Numbered from the stretch's first letter, positions 1-8,519 are shown. The stretch: 64,000 bases of DNA from Citrobacter sp. JGM124 (GCF_018257795.1 NZ_JAERJD010000005.1:1-64000), one strand, 5' to 3'. The notes: a model not told the origin generated them from the letters alone. Translations and numbers: made by a program.

Positions 1-72
1 CAGAAGTGAAACGCCGTAGCGCCGATGGTAGTGTGGGGTCTCCCCATGCGAGAGTAGGGAACTGCCAGGCAT
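1..72 (+). rRNA. rrf: 5S ribosomal RNA, 3' part
   Basis: The window opens inside a 5S rRNA gene. The visible part runs from about the first third of the molecule to its 3' end and contains the conserved GTGTGGGGTCTCCCC and ATGCGAGAGTAGGGAACTG segments, ending in the helix I strand TGCCAGGCAT. It closely follows enterobacterial 5S rRNA as known from E. coli. It is followed by a strong terminator, so it is the distal end of an rRNA operon read rightward. The 5' part lies outside the window. Confidence 0.95.
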
Positions 73-86
73 CAAATAAGCAAGAA

Positions 87-112
87 CCCCGGTCGAAAGA
101 CCGGGGTTTTTT
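87..112 (+). terminator. rrn operon terminator
   Basis: A perfect 8-bp stem (CCCCGGTC/GACCGGGG) closed by a GAAA tetraloop is followed by six T. This is a classic intrinsic terminator 14 bases after the 5S 3' end. Confidence 0.95.
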
Positions 113-246
113 GCGTTTATGGCCTCTGAGAACGTTTATCATGGGTTTGATATTGCAGGAACAAGGCGGCAGGGGAGGTTATGAAGGAGCATGCGTCAGT
201 ATGTGACTGACTGACCGGGCGCAGCCAGCGCGGTATCAGGTTAAAA

Positions 247-370
247 GCCTGAGGAGGGGCGGCTGTAGCGTGGAGGTCCCACCGCCCCATGCCGAACCCG
301 GCAGTGAAATGCCATAGCGCCGGTGGTCGTGTGGGGTCTCCCCATGCGAGAACAGGGAACTGCCAGGCAT
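247..370 (+). rRNA. second, diverged 5S rRNA copy (possible pseudogene)
   Basis: The 3' two thirds are readily aligned with 5S rRNA: CCCCATGCCGAAC, then GTGTGGGGTCTCCCC and the end GGGAACTGCCAGGCAT. The 5' part has insertions and substitutions (the first helix strand is followed by extra purines) and two bases are missing in the segment before CCCCATGCC. Several changes appear compensatory, others not. It lies about 298 bases after the first copy with a homologous spacer and terminator, so it arose by tandem duplication. Whether it is transcribed and joins ribosomes cannot be told from sequence; the 5' changes argue for decay. Confidence 0.75.
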
Positions 371-385
371 CAAATTAAGCAAAAA

Positions 386-411
386 CCCCAGTCTGACGGC
401 CGGGGTTTTTT
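386..411 (+). terminator. terminator of the second 5S copy
   Basis: A stem CCCC-GTC with partner G-C-GGGG followed by six T. It is homologous to the first 5S terminator but carries one or two stem mismatches. Confidence 0.7.
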
Positions 412-514
412 GCGTTTATGCCCTCTGAGAAAGTTTATCAGGGGTTTGATATTACAGGAACAAGGTGGCAGGCGAGGAAGGAGAGGGGCATACAATGAGC
501 ATGAGACTGAACAG

Positions 515-637
515 TCCGGACGGCATCAGAGCTAATGTAGTAGCCCCACCTGGCCCCATGCCAAATTAAGACGTGAAACGTTCCGGTGGATGGTAGTGTG
601 GAGTTACCTTATGCGAGAACAGGGAACAGGCAGGTAT
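515..637 (+). pseudogene. third, strongly degenerate 5S rRNA copy
   Basis: Recognisable 5S blocks remain: CCACCTGGCCCCATGCC, GTGAAACG, GGATGGTAGTGTGGAG, ATGCGAGAACAGGGAAC and an altered end CAGGCAGGTAT. The Watson strand of helix I and the central loop are lost, and the GTCTCCCC block has become TTACCTT. A weak remnant of the terminator with six T follows at about 651-677. It sits about 268 bases after copy two. I read it as a dead 5S copy. Confidence 0.7.
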
Positions 638-793
638 CAGACAAGCAATAGCCCCGGACTGATGACTGGAGTTTTTTGCGTTCAGGTCTTGTGATATTTA
701 AGGAAATATCCCCTGCAATTCTCCTCAATATGCTTCCCTGAACAACGTTCCGGGCCGGTAGCCATTGAGGAGGTGTACAAGTAAACGACAGAA

Positions 794-1039
794 TTATTTA
801 CGCCAGTACCCATGCGAAAATACATCTTGCTGCAGTTCATGGATCACAATGCGTACTTTATCATTATCATGGAATCCATCGGCTGTTGAATGGGTGACAT
901 CACCATAATGCGTAATAATAAGATGACTTTCTGGATAGACCTCTTTGACTCTGGCCCTGAGTTCTGAGAAATAGGCATCACATTGTTTTTCAGAAAGTTC
1001 TTTAATATCAGTATCAGCAATGCTGATTTTAATATCCAT
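794..1039 (-). CDS. hypothetical small protein (81 aa)
   Basis: An 81-residue acidic protein beginning MDIKISIADTDIKEL and ending LQQDVFSHGYWRK. No signal peptide or membrane segment is visible. The start is supported by AGGA seven bases upstream of the ATG. The composition (regular mix of charged and aliphatic residues, with HxGDVTxSTAxGF and VRIVIHEL stretches) looks like a folded cytoplasmic protein rather than a chance reading frame. I do not recognise a named family and assign no function. It lies between the decaying 5S array and the ABC transporter operon, separated from both by non-coding DNA. Confidence 0.65.
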   Translation of the reverse strand: MDIKISIADTDIKELSEKQCDAYFSELRARVKEVYPESHLIITHYGDVTHSTADGFHDNDKVRIVIHELQQDVFSHGYWRK

Positions 1040-1478
1040 ACATTTTTCCTCAGAGTAAACGCCTTTTCCAAAAAGACGATAATAAGACAGATTAGAAAAG
1101 CATGATTATGACGATACAGGTTAGTCACTGATGTAACATTCTGATCTGATTATAGTCAGATTTCCTGTCAGCAGCTACAACGGCTAAGATAAGCTCCTGA
1201 TTGCTACAAATACTATTTAGTGACAGATTACCATGGAGATGATAGTGACAGGATGATTTTTGAGGTCGTGGATCGTTGCACAACCAGCTGAATGGCTGAT
1301 GCTCTGCACCGAAAAACAAGATTAAATACACGACCGCAAAAATACAGTGATTTCATTCAAAACCCAGTTTAGCGTAAAAAATATTGCTTAATGTGAGTTT
1401 CTCTCTACTGTGCGTCACCCCCCTGATGTAAATTGTCAGTGCTGCATCACTTATTTGACGCGATCATCGGCTTGTATT
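1040..1478. other. non-coding gap between small gene and transporter operon
   Basis: About 440 bases with no convincing gene. One leftward open frame at 1125-1331 has no ribosome site and a Cys/His-rich composition typical of chance translation. No clear terminator for the operon ending at 1479 was seen; the stretch is AT-rich. Confidence 0.5.
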
Positions 1479-3257
1479 TTATCGACTCTTCTTGCCCGTA
1501 ATATTAGCCAGGCTGACCGCCAGAATTGACAGTACTGCTAACGCTGAAGCAGGGGCCAGTACAACCCAGAATCCACGCTCCAAATATGGCATACCTTCGG
1601 CAAGGACTCTGCCCCATTCAGGCTCAGGGGGCGATGCACCAAGGCCAAGGAACCCCAGGGATGCCAGGCCCAGTGCAATACCAGGCAACCGTAGCATAGA
1701 GTGCCGGAAAAGCGGGCCGATCATGGCAGGGAAAATGTAAAAAACAGTACGGCGAAACCAGCCAATTCCAAGAATAGGCAACATACGGATATAAGGCCTG
1801 GCATTAATTTCGGTCACCAGTGCTGCTGTATGTGTTGCTAAAGGTGCCCATGCAACCGCTGTTATTGCAATAGCGGCACCAGTGGCACTTGCACCGTTTA
1901 TCGACACCACAAGTAAACCCGCGATGACAGGGGGAAGGGCATTTGCTACTTCTGTGGGGCCAATGAAAAGTCGAGGAAATAATCCAATAATCAATCCGAT
2001 AAATAGGCATATCAATGAGACAAGCAATGCCAGCATACTGGTATGAATCGTCCCATGTGCCACCCGGGCTAATAAATCTCGCCCCATAGCATCTGCACCG
2101 AATGGCAGGGCCATGGAAGGTGCCTGTAAGCGTAAAAATTCAGAAGAATAAGGATCACGAGGCAGACCAGCGAACACCATAATGATTAATATCAAAGCAC
2201 ATAATAATGGGATCACTTTTGCCATTTTTGAATTATGGTTTTCAGGCTCTTGTGAGGATGGCATCGAGTAATTACGCAAAGCACGTCCTAAAATTATCTG
2301 CCTTGTGCCGGTTGCCAGCATGCCAATAATGAATGCTATCAATAGAAGGATCAGTATTCCCAGCTGTAAGGCGGGTAAGTCCTGTGCAACTACGGCGCCT
2401 AGCGTTGCACGTCCCAGACCGGGTATAGCAAAAACTTTTTCCACTGCTATGGCACTGCCTATTAAAGAGACTAATACCAGTCCAATTAATGGCATCACTG
2501 TGGATAATGTCCGTTTAAGTACCGCCCAGCTAATATGCACGTGACCGATCCCTGCAACACGCCAGGTTATTACCCAGTTTTCGCTAAACGTTGCGGCTAG
2601 CGCATCAGAAAAAATGCGCCCCAGGTAGCCTCCTGCAGGAATGCCCATTGCCAGGGCGGGTAAAACAGCATAATGGATACCTTCCCACCCATAAGGTGGG
2701 AACCATCTAAGCCAGACAGCCCCGATGACGAGTAAAAAAGAGGCCAGGAGAAATTCAGGCATTGCAGTAAAAAACGCGGCAAACACCCCTGTGGAACGAT
2801 GGGTTTTATGATGTAACCCACGCAACAGTGTCGGCAGGCAAATCATTGAAGCAAAGAGTAATGCCACGCATACCGACATCATCATCAGCGTTAACGAGAC
2901 TTGCGCGGCTTGTAGCATCCCTTCAAGTACGGGTCTGCCTGATATCCAGGAGTTTCCAGCATCGCCATGGAGTAAGCCTTTCAGCCAATTAGTGAGCAAA
3001 TGTAAAGGACCATGATCAAGCCCAAGAGAATGGCGAATCGCGTCTAATGCCTCAGGAGTGGCTTCCTGCTCTCCTGAACGAGCCCGAAGTAACGATAATG
3101 CAGGATCATTCCCAGAAAGCCAGGGAAGTATTCCCACTAATACCACAACGGCTGCCATTGTTGCCAGGCGTGAAAAGAGCGGAATTAATGGGCCGTGTGG
3201 TAACCGCTTCACTCGGTTTATTTTCGTACAAACTTGGCAATATAGTGATTCGCTCAT
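1479..3257 (-). CDS. Opp/Nik-type ABC transporter permease, NikB-NikC fusion
   Basis: A 592-residue membrane protein that contains both permease subunits of a nickel/peptide-class ABC importer in one chain. Residues 1-330 look like a NikB/OppB subunit (long periplasmic loop after the first membrane helix, then a permease core ending in the LGIL helix). Residues about 345-592 look like a NikC/OppC subunit (PFGADAMGRDLLARVAHG, then the core and LGLGASPPEPEWG). In the family these are normally two proteins of roughly 300 and 280 residues. It is the last gene of the operon, 17 bases after the binding-protein gene, and has a weak ribosome site. The start is uncertain; an internal start near residue 20 is possible. 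The fusion itself is in one uninterrupted frame. Substrate inferred as a metal or metal chelate from context only. Confidence 0.85.
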   Translation of the reverse strand: MSESLYCQVCTKINRVKRLPHGPLIPLFSRLATMAAVVVLVGILPWLSGNDPALSLLRARSGEQEATPEALDAIRHSLGLDHGPLHLLTNWLKGLLHGDAGNSWISGRPVLEGMLQAAQVSLTLMMMSVCVALLFASMICLPTLLRGLHHKTHRSTGVFAAFFTAMPEFLLASFLLVIGAVWLRWFPPYGWEGIHYAVLPALAMGIPAGGYLGRIFSDALAATFSENWVITWRVAGIGHVHISWAVLKRTLSTVMPLIGLVLVSLIGSAIAVEKVFAIPGLGRATLGAVVAQDLPALQLGILILLLIAFIIGMLATGTRQIILGRALRNYSMPSSQEPENHNSKMAKVIPLLCALILIIMVFAGLPRDPYSSEFLRLQAPSMALPFGADAMGRDLLARVAHGTIHTSMLALLVSLICLFIGLIIGLFPRLFIGPTEVANALPPVIAGLLVVSINGASATGAAIAITAVAWAPLATHTAALVTEINARPYIRMLPILGIGWFRRTVFYIFPAMIGPLFRHSMLRLPGIALGLASLGFLGLGASPPEPEWGRVLAEGMPYLERGFWVVLAPASALAVLSILAVSLANITGKKSR

Positions 3258-3274
3258 TATTTTATATAGCTCTG

Positions 3275-4798
3275 TTATTCTGATACTGCGGTGGGTTGCT
3301 CTTCAAGTTCGGTTTTGTTATCGATCAGTGTCCGTTCACGAGGGTCTCGTAATGCATGCTTTAACTGGGCTCGTTCTCCCTGAATAACACGCTCGTGTAA
3401 CATTGGAATGACCGCATCACTGGCAAGAATGAGGTTCTCAGCATCCATGATCGCCTGACGGCGCGCTTCTCCAGCGGGGGTTTCGCTGGCGTGTTTTAGC
3501 GCTTGATCGATTTCAGGACGACATAACTGAGAAATATTGAATGAGCCTTCACAGGCGAAATCACTGTACATGTAGGCAACGGGATCACCTGAATCCAGCA
3601 CGGTTGCTCTTGATAGAATGAAAGCATCAAACTTCCCTGCAAGCGCGTCCGCCTCAATCTGGGAATACTCCCGGACAACTTGCTTCACATTGAATCCTGC
3701 TGAGGTCAGCTGCTGGGCAAGGTAAACGGCTACCTCCGGTAACTCTGTGCGATCGCTGAAAGTAGCCAGTGTGATGGTGGCACCTGATGGTACCGCAGCC
3801 GGTGTAGGATGACTGACAGGCTGACGAAGTTTTGCTGCCCAGGGTAATGCAGGACCCAAAAGGCCTTGAGCGATATCAGCGCGTTTTTCGTAGACATTAT
3901 CCACTAGCTGCTTACGGTCGATAGCATCCCGTACCGCCGCTCGCATTGCAGGATCCTTCATCACTCCATGACCGGTATTAAGATACAGAGTATTTGTTCG
4001 TGGCATAGGAACTTCATGAACGAGCGCGCTTTCTAGCAGGGGAGCTTGTGATACGGGAATAGCTTCAATCACATCGGCGGTATTGGTGCGTAAGGCTGCT
4101 GCACGCGCTGCACCATCGGATACAAAGCTTGCATCAATGCCGCTGGCTTTTGCTCTGTCTCCCCAGTAACCATCGAAACGGTCTAGAGAGGCACTGCTGG
4201 TACCATTGACACTGCGTAACACGAAAGGACCAGAGCCTGTATTAATCGGGTCAACAACACCATTTTCTTTGTAAGCATTGAGCGAAAGAATTGCCAGCTG
4301 TGGGCTCGACAGACGCTGAGGTAGTAGCGGATCGGGTTTTTCAGTAGAGACTAATACCGTATTATCATTTTCTGCTTTTGCGGTTAATTTTACACCATCT
4401 AAAATTCTGGGTTTGGGTGATGCTTGTGCCGCGGCGCTCAGTGCATTCACCACCACTTGCGCATTCAATGGGGTATTATCGTGAAAATGAACATCCGGGC
4501 GTAATTCAAAACGCCATGTTGTTTCATTGACGGGTTGCCAGAGTATGGCGAGTGCTGGTTGTGCGTCCCCTGCGCTGTCGAGCGTAACCAGGGTTTCAGC
4601 CGTGCTCCAGCGCGATAACTTAAAAGCATCATCGCTCAGTGGTGTCAGGCCTGAGCGCGGTGGCTGTAAATGAGCCACTTTGATACGACCATCCTGTGAT
4701 TTTTTTGTCTCGTCATGGTCCTCATTGAAACAGCCAGTGAGCAGCATGGTTGCAAAAAGAAGGCCACCAGTCGGCCATAATGCTTTACGCATATTCAT
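3275..4798 (-). CDS. ABC transporter substrate-binding lipoprotein (SBP_bac_5, NikA/OppA/CntA class)
   Basis: About 507 residues from the ATG at 4798, chosen because AAGGA lies seven bases upstream; an upstream in-frame start at 4870 would overlap the preceding gene. The N-terminus MNMRKALW leads into a lipoprotein signal with lipobox LLTGC, so it is probably an inner-membrane-anchored receptor. The body shows features of the extracellular solute-binding family 5 such as TWRFELRPDVHFHDNTPLN and NTGSGPFVLRSV. Members bind oligopeptides, nickel or metal-metallophore complexes. Here it lies between the MFS transporter and the fused permease in an operon with a probable Zur box, which favours a metal complex as ligand. 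This is inference; the binding pocket cannot be read from sequence by eye. Confidence 0.85.
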   Translation of the reverse strand: MNMRKALWPTGGLLFATMLLTGCFNEDHDETKKSQDGRIKVAHLQPPRSGLTPLSDDAFKLSRWSTAETLVTLDSAGDAQPALAILWQPVNETTWRFELRPDVHFHDNTPLNAQVVVNALSAAAQASPKPRILDGVKLTAKAENDNTVLVSTEKPDPLLPQRLSSPQLAILSLNAYKENGVVDPINTGSGPFVLRSVNGTSSASLDRFDGYWGDRAKASGIDASFVSDGAARAAALRTNTADVIEAIPVSQAPLLESALVHEVPMPRTNTLYLNTGHGVMKDPAMRAAVRDAIDRKQLVDNVYEKRADIAQGLLGPALPWAAKLRQPVSHPTPAAVPSGATITLATFSDRTELPEVAVYLAQQLTSAGFNVKQVVREYSQIEADALAGKFDAFILSRATVLDSGDPVAYMYSDFACEGSFNISQLCRPEIDQALKHASETPAGEARRQAIMDAENLILASDAVIPMLHERVIQGERAQLKHALRDPRERTLIDNKTELEEQPTAVSE

Positions 4799-4820
4799 TA
4801 ATTCGTCCTTATTAATCAGT

Positions 4821-6059
4821 TTAAATTGTTGCTTTAACATTTCGGCAAATAAACCACATAGCAAATGCACTGATTAATGGAAGGCAACCCATTAATATCC
4901 ATGGAATAAATGCTTGTGATGAAGGAATTAACGCTTTGTCTAATTGCCCGCCGAGTAAAAAATTGCCGAGGAGAACCGTAATCCCTCCCATGCTCGCCAG
5001 TGCACCATAGTGGGCCCCCAAATTTCTGTTACGGGAAAATAGCGGGATCATGTCCATCCCTACAGGCACAATAAGCATCTGACCAAGCGTTAGCAGCGTA
5101 ACGAATAGAATGGCAGGTACCAGGCGATATCCATTATCAGGGGGGATTTCGTTTGCAAATAACGCCACGCTAAAAAACGATAACGCTAGCAGTAAAAAAC
5201 CTGCAGGCAAGACAAGGGTAAAACCCACGCGACGAGCAAAGCGCGCCAGGGGCAACTGCAAGCTGATAACCAACAACGAGGCCAGCACAAACAGTGGTCC
5301 TAAGTCTGCTTCACCACCACCAGAACGGCGTAGTTCAACAGGTAATGCGAGATAAAGCTGGTTATAACTGAATAGGTAACTACTGTAAGCGAGAATAAAG
5401 GCAACAAAACGAAACTGATAGAACGCTGTCCACCACGGGACAATTTTTAATTTATTGTTGCCTGACGGGGAAATCGGCAGAGTGAAATAAAGTACGATTA
5501 AAGCGACAAAGAAAACACCACTTCCAGCCAGGGCAACATATTGAAAGCTATAACCTGTGAGCAGGGATCCGAGTAGTGGCCCCAGGACAGCACCCAGCTC
5601 GCCATAAATAGCAAATAGTGCAAACCATTCAGAACGGCTCCTTTTTCCCTGTCGCTCAGTCTGTGTGCCGGCTTCAGCCATTAAAGATTCAATAGCAGGA
5701 GAAAACAATGCCCCCCCGATCCCTGTCAGACAGGCGCCTGTTATCACTCCCGATAATGATGAACTGGATGCCAGCAGGATATAGCCAGCAATACGCACAA
5801 TACAGCCACTAAGGATGATCTTGCGCCCACCGAGTTTATCGGTTAATGCGCCACCAATAAGAAACATTCCTTGCTGTGAAAATGTCCGTAAGCCAAGGAC
5901 TAATCCAATTGCGGCACCTGAAAGCAGCATATCATCCCGAAGAAAAATAGCTAAAAAAGGAACCACCGCATAGAAGCCGGTATTGAAAATAAATTGGCTT
6001 GCTAATAATAATGAAGGAGGTGCATAAGTTGCTTTTTGCATAGTTAAATTGGGTATCAT
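4821..6059 (-). CDS. major facilitator superfamily transporter within the ABC operon
   Basis: About 412 residues with around twelve hydrophobic segments and the MFS loop 2-3 signature GALTDKLGGRKIIL. The start is not decided: a TTG at 6080, ATG at 6059 and ATG at 6041 are all in frame and none has a strong ribosome site. It lies 30-odd bases after the second ATPase gene and is followed at once by the receptor gene, so it is part of the operon. In the staphylopine/pseudopaline type metallophore loci an MFS protein of this kind exports the metallophore that the ABC system later recovers. No metallophore synthase is present nearby, so that role is only a hypothesis; it could also export or import a related small molecule. 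Confidence 0.8.
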   Translation of the reverse strand: MIPNLTMQKATYAPPSLLLASQFIFNTGFYAVVPFLAIFLRDDMLLSGAAIGLVLGLRTFSQQGMFLIGGALTDKLGGRKIILSGCIVRIAGYILLASSSSLSGVITGACLTGIGGALFSPAIESLMAEAGTQTERQGKRSRSEWFALFAIYGELGAVLGPLLGSLLTGYSFQYVALAGSGVFFVALIVLYFTLPISPSGNNKLKIVPWWTAFYQFRFVAFILAYSSYLFSYNQLYLALPVELRRSGGGEADLGPLFVLASLLVISLQLPLARFARRVGFTLVLPAGFLLLALSFFSVALFANEIPPDNGYRLVPAILFVTLLTLGQMLIVPVGMDMIPLFSRNRNLGAHYGALASMGGITVLLGNFLLGGQLDKALIPSSQAFIPWILMGCLPLISAFAMWFICRNVKATI

Positions 6060-6092
6060 GTCTTGATATATTTCTGTCAATATTAGGTCATA

Positions 6093-6920
6093 TCACCCGT
6101 CGTTACCGACCGGTAGTGAAAGTTCTGGGACTGCATCCAGGAGCTGTCGAGTATGTTGATGGTGAGGGGAATGAATTATTTCTGCGGTGGGACGATCCTC
6201 AATAATTTGGCCATCAGCCATAATTAACATCCTTTCGCATAACCCCACTAATATTGATATATCGTGAGAAACCATGAGTAGGCCCATGTTATTTTCTTTC
6301 GCCACATTTAAAAGCAGCGTTTTAATTTGTTCCCGAAGGGGTAAATCCAAACCACTGACAGGTTCATCGGCAAGTAAATAATCGGGTTTGATAATTAGTG
6401 CCCGGGCTAAGGCAACACGCTGTGCCTGCCCACCAGAGAGTTGCGCGATGGATTTATCAAGAACGTGATGACTCAGTTCGACTTGTTCTAGTGCATTACG
6501 CAAATATATAGCGTCTTTTTTTGTATTTCTCAGTCGGTTAAGTGGTTCGTTAAGAATGTCTTTAACTTTTTGCATTGGTGGCAACGAGCTTACAGGGTCT
6601 TGAGGCAAATATTGCACCCGCTGGCGATACCATAATAATGAGGCGACCGAACCCGGTTGTACTCTTTTTCCCTCACAATAAATCATGCCACCAGTCAGTG
6701 GCTCAAGCCCTAAAATAGCTTTCAGCAATGTTGATTTACCACACCCAGAACACCCCACCAAACCTACCCGTTCATCCTGTTTCAGGGATAAAGAAAAATT
6801 CTGAAGGATGGCGGAGCCATCTTTTTTTTTCTGCCAGGGGAATGATGACGCTGGTCGATTCTGAGTAATGCAATCGACATGTAAAAAATGCTGGCTCTCT
6901 GGAGAGTGGGCGATTTTCAT
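6093..6920 (-). CDS. ABC transporter ATPase (OppF/NikE/CntF class)
   Basis: 275 residues with Walker A GCSGCGKST, the Q-loop LPQDPVSSLPP, signature LSGGQAQRVALARAL and Walker B YLLADEPVSGLD, followed by a switch His (VSHDI). It would energise import through the fused permease as partner of the preceding ATPase. The ATG overlaps the end of that gene by four bases (ATGA), typical of translational coupling. The family normally forms a heterodimer of two such ATPases, which is what the operon supplies. Confidence 0.9.
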   Translation of the reverse strand: MKIAHSPESQHFLHVDCITQNRPASSFPWQKKKDGSAILQNFSLSLKQDERVGLVGCSGCGKSTLLKAILGLEPLTGGMIYCEGKRVQPGSVASLLWYRQRVQYLPQDPVSSLPPMQKVKDILNEPLNRLRNTKKDAIYLRNALEQVELSHHVLDKSIAQLSGGQAQRVALARALIIKPDYLLADEPVSGLDLPLREQIKTLLLNVAKENNMGLLMVSHDISILVGLCERMLIMADGQIIEDRPTAEIIHSPHHQHTRQLLDAVPELSLPVGNDG

Positions 6921-7720
6921 TGGCCTGTGGCCTCATACTGGCCGATAGAAAGTTGTCGTTGAGCATGATGCGCAGCACGAACCAGTTTTTTTGTATAAGC
7001 GTGGCAAGGGGCATTAAGAAGCTGCTGCATGCTGCCAGATTCTACAATCTGGCCTTTTTCCATCACGATAGCTCTCTGGCACAGCTGTGCTGCAACGGCA
7101 ATATCATGAGTAATAAATAATAAAGCGGGAGCATCAGGCTGAGTGCTTCTATGGGCCAGGACTTGTAAAACTTTTTGCTGGCTAATCACATCCAACGCGG
7201 TGGTCGGCTCATCGGCAACTAACAGCCGATTTCCCCCCATTAAAGCAAGGGCAATACAGATGCGCTGCCGTTGTCCACCTGATAATTCCGAGGGGTAACG
7301 TTTAAGTAGATCGGGAATATCGTCTAATTTTAGTTTGTTGAGTAAGTTATGAATGATTGATGAATCATTCGTTTTCAATACTAGTGCTAACTGCTTTCCT
7401 ACAGACGATAACGGATTTAGTGCTGTTGAAGAGTCTTGAAATATCATCGAGACACGGCTGTGACGAGGGCGACGGGACGCATGTAATCCACCAACTTTAC
7501 AGCCAGTTACAGAAATATTTCCTTTTACCTTAATTCCTGCAGGCAATGTTCCGGTGATCGCTTTTGCGGTTAACGACTTTCCTGAGCCTGAGGCACCAAT
7601 AAGACAAACGCGTTCTGCATCAAAGAGGTTAAAGCTGATATCACTGACTAATTTGTTATCGCCTGCTTCCAGGCTTAACCGCTCCACGCTAAGAACTGGC
7701 GATAAAATCTGAGAATCCAC
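6917..7720 (-). CDS. ABC transporter ATPase (OppD/NikD/CntD class)
   Basis: First gene of the operon, about 267 residues from a GTG at 7720 preceded by AGG at seven bases; a TTG at 7792 would extend it through the Zur box and promoter and is unlikely. Walker A is GASGSGKS, the Q-loop MIFQDSSTALNP, signature [15 protein letters not shown], Walker B LLVADEPTTALD and switch His FITHDI. The C-terminal part CHAYTKKL resembles the oligopeptide/dipeptide ATPase tail. It pairs with the downstream ATPase. Confidence 0.9.
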   Translation of the reverse strand: MDSQILSPVLSVERLSLEAGDNKLVSDISFNLFDAERVCLIGASGSGKSLTAKAITGTLPAGIKVKGNISVTGCKVGGLHASRRPRHSRVSMIFQDSSTALNPLSSVGKQLALVLKTNDSSIIHNLLNKLKLDDIPDLLKRYPSELSGGQRQRICIALALMGGNRLLVADEPTTALDVISQQKVLQVLAHRSTQPDAPALLFITHDIAVAAQLCQRAIVMEKGQIVESGSMQQLLNAPCHAYTKKLVRAAHHAQRQLSIGQYEATGQ

Positions 7721-7760
7721 TGTGTTGCCTATTGGGTTAGTATGTTGCCACAAAACCAAT

Positions 7761-7777
7761 ATGTTATAACATAACGT
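7761..7777 (-). promoter_or_regulatory. probable Zur box in the ABC/MFS operon promoter
   Basis: The 17-base ATGTTATAACATAACGT matches the gammaproteobacterial Zur pattern ATGTTATAnTATAACAT at all but two of its fixed positions. Reading leftward it overlaps the -10 element of a plausible sigma-70 promoter (TTGCAA, 18 bases, TATAAC) and ends 40 bases before the GTG start of the first ATPase gene. Zur with bound zinc represses at such sites. Prediction from sequence match only. Confidence 0.65.
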
Positions 7778-7827
7778 AAATATCTGTTGCAATGAGTAAG
7801 AGCACCATCTGTTATTAAAATATCCAC

Positions 7828-7843
7828 AACACTTGAAAGTGTT
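7828..7843. promoter_or_regulatory. inverted repeat in the divergent ABC/yagU promoter region
   Basis: AACACTT-GA-AAGTGTT is a perfect 7-2-7 inverted repeat between the two divergent transcription units. It could be an operator for either side; no regulator is recognised. Confidence 0.35.
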
Positions 7844-7970
7844 TCTATACTCAGCTTATAAGATCTCTTCTTCACCGGACTTATAGTTACAGAATATACT
7901 TCTACTTGTAGTGAAAATGACTTTCGCACTGAGAACGTTCACGTTTCTCTTTTTCTTTTTAGGATGGTTT

Positions 7971-8483
7971 ATGATCAATTTATTTGAGCTAACAAAGAAA
8001 GCTGACAGACATATCAGTTTGGCTATTTTCATCGGTATCATTGCAGGGATATTCTCAGCACTGGTGAAATCAGGGTTTGAAACACTGATTCCGCCCAGAA
8101 CCTTGGAAACGACTCCTCCGCCTGTGATGCTGCTGGAAAAATTAGGTGCCAATGTTGATCTGATGACCTATCACTGGATGGGGTATACCATTAACTGGGG
8201 AGGGAATGGCGTACATATCCTCTTCTCCATCGCTATTGCAATTATTTATTGCGTGATTGCGGAGTATTTCCCACGAGTTAAATTACTTCATGGGATTGTA
8301 TTCGGTGTAGGTGTTTCGGTTTTTGCTCATGGTTTAGTTGTACCATTACTTGGCCTGTCTGGCTGGTTATGGACGGCAGGCTCTGAAGCGCTGATTTCTG
8401 AATTTGTCGGGACGGCCTTCTGGATTTGGTCTATTGAAGCGGTACGCCAGAATCTGCGATCTTTTTGGGTTAAGGGCCGATAG
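7971..8483 (+). CDS. yagU: YagU-like inner membrane protein (DUF1440)
   Basis: A 170-residue protein starting at ATG 7971, chosen for AGGA seven bases upstream and the MINLFELTKKADRHISL start typical of YagU; an upstream in-frame ATG at 7911 lacks a ribosome site. It has about four membrane segments and conserved GYTINWGGNGVHILFS and PLLGLSGWLWTAGSEALISEF stretches. E. coli YagU is an inner membrane protein linked to acid resistance; the molecular function is unknown. It is divergent from the ABC operon and stands alone. Confidence 0.85.
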   Translation: MINLFELTKKADRHISLAIFIGIIAGIFSALVKSGFETLIPPRTLETTPPPVMLLEKLGANVDLMTYHWMGYTINWGGNGVHILFSIAIAIIYCVIAEYFPRVKLLHGIVFGVGVSVFAHGLVVPLLGLSGWLWTAGSEALISEFVGTAFWIWSIEAVRQNLRSFWVKGR

Positions 8484-8519
8484 TTTATTTGGCAACAGCG
8501 GCGTCATTCGTGATAAGAA

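Noticed and set aside
6-535. Open frames 6-206 and 323-535 reading through the 5S copies
   Set aside because: They are translations of rRNA, terminator and spacer; their likeness reflects the tandem rRNA duplication, not coding.
1125-1331. 68-residue leftward frame
   Set aside because: No ribosome site, composition like random translation, nothing recognisable.
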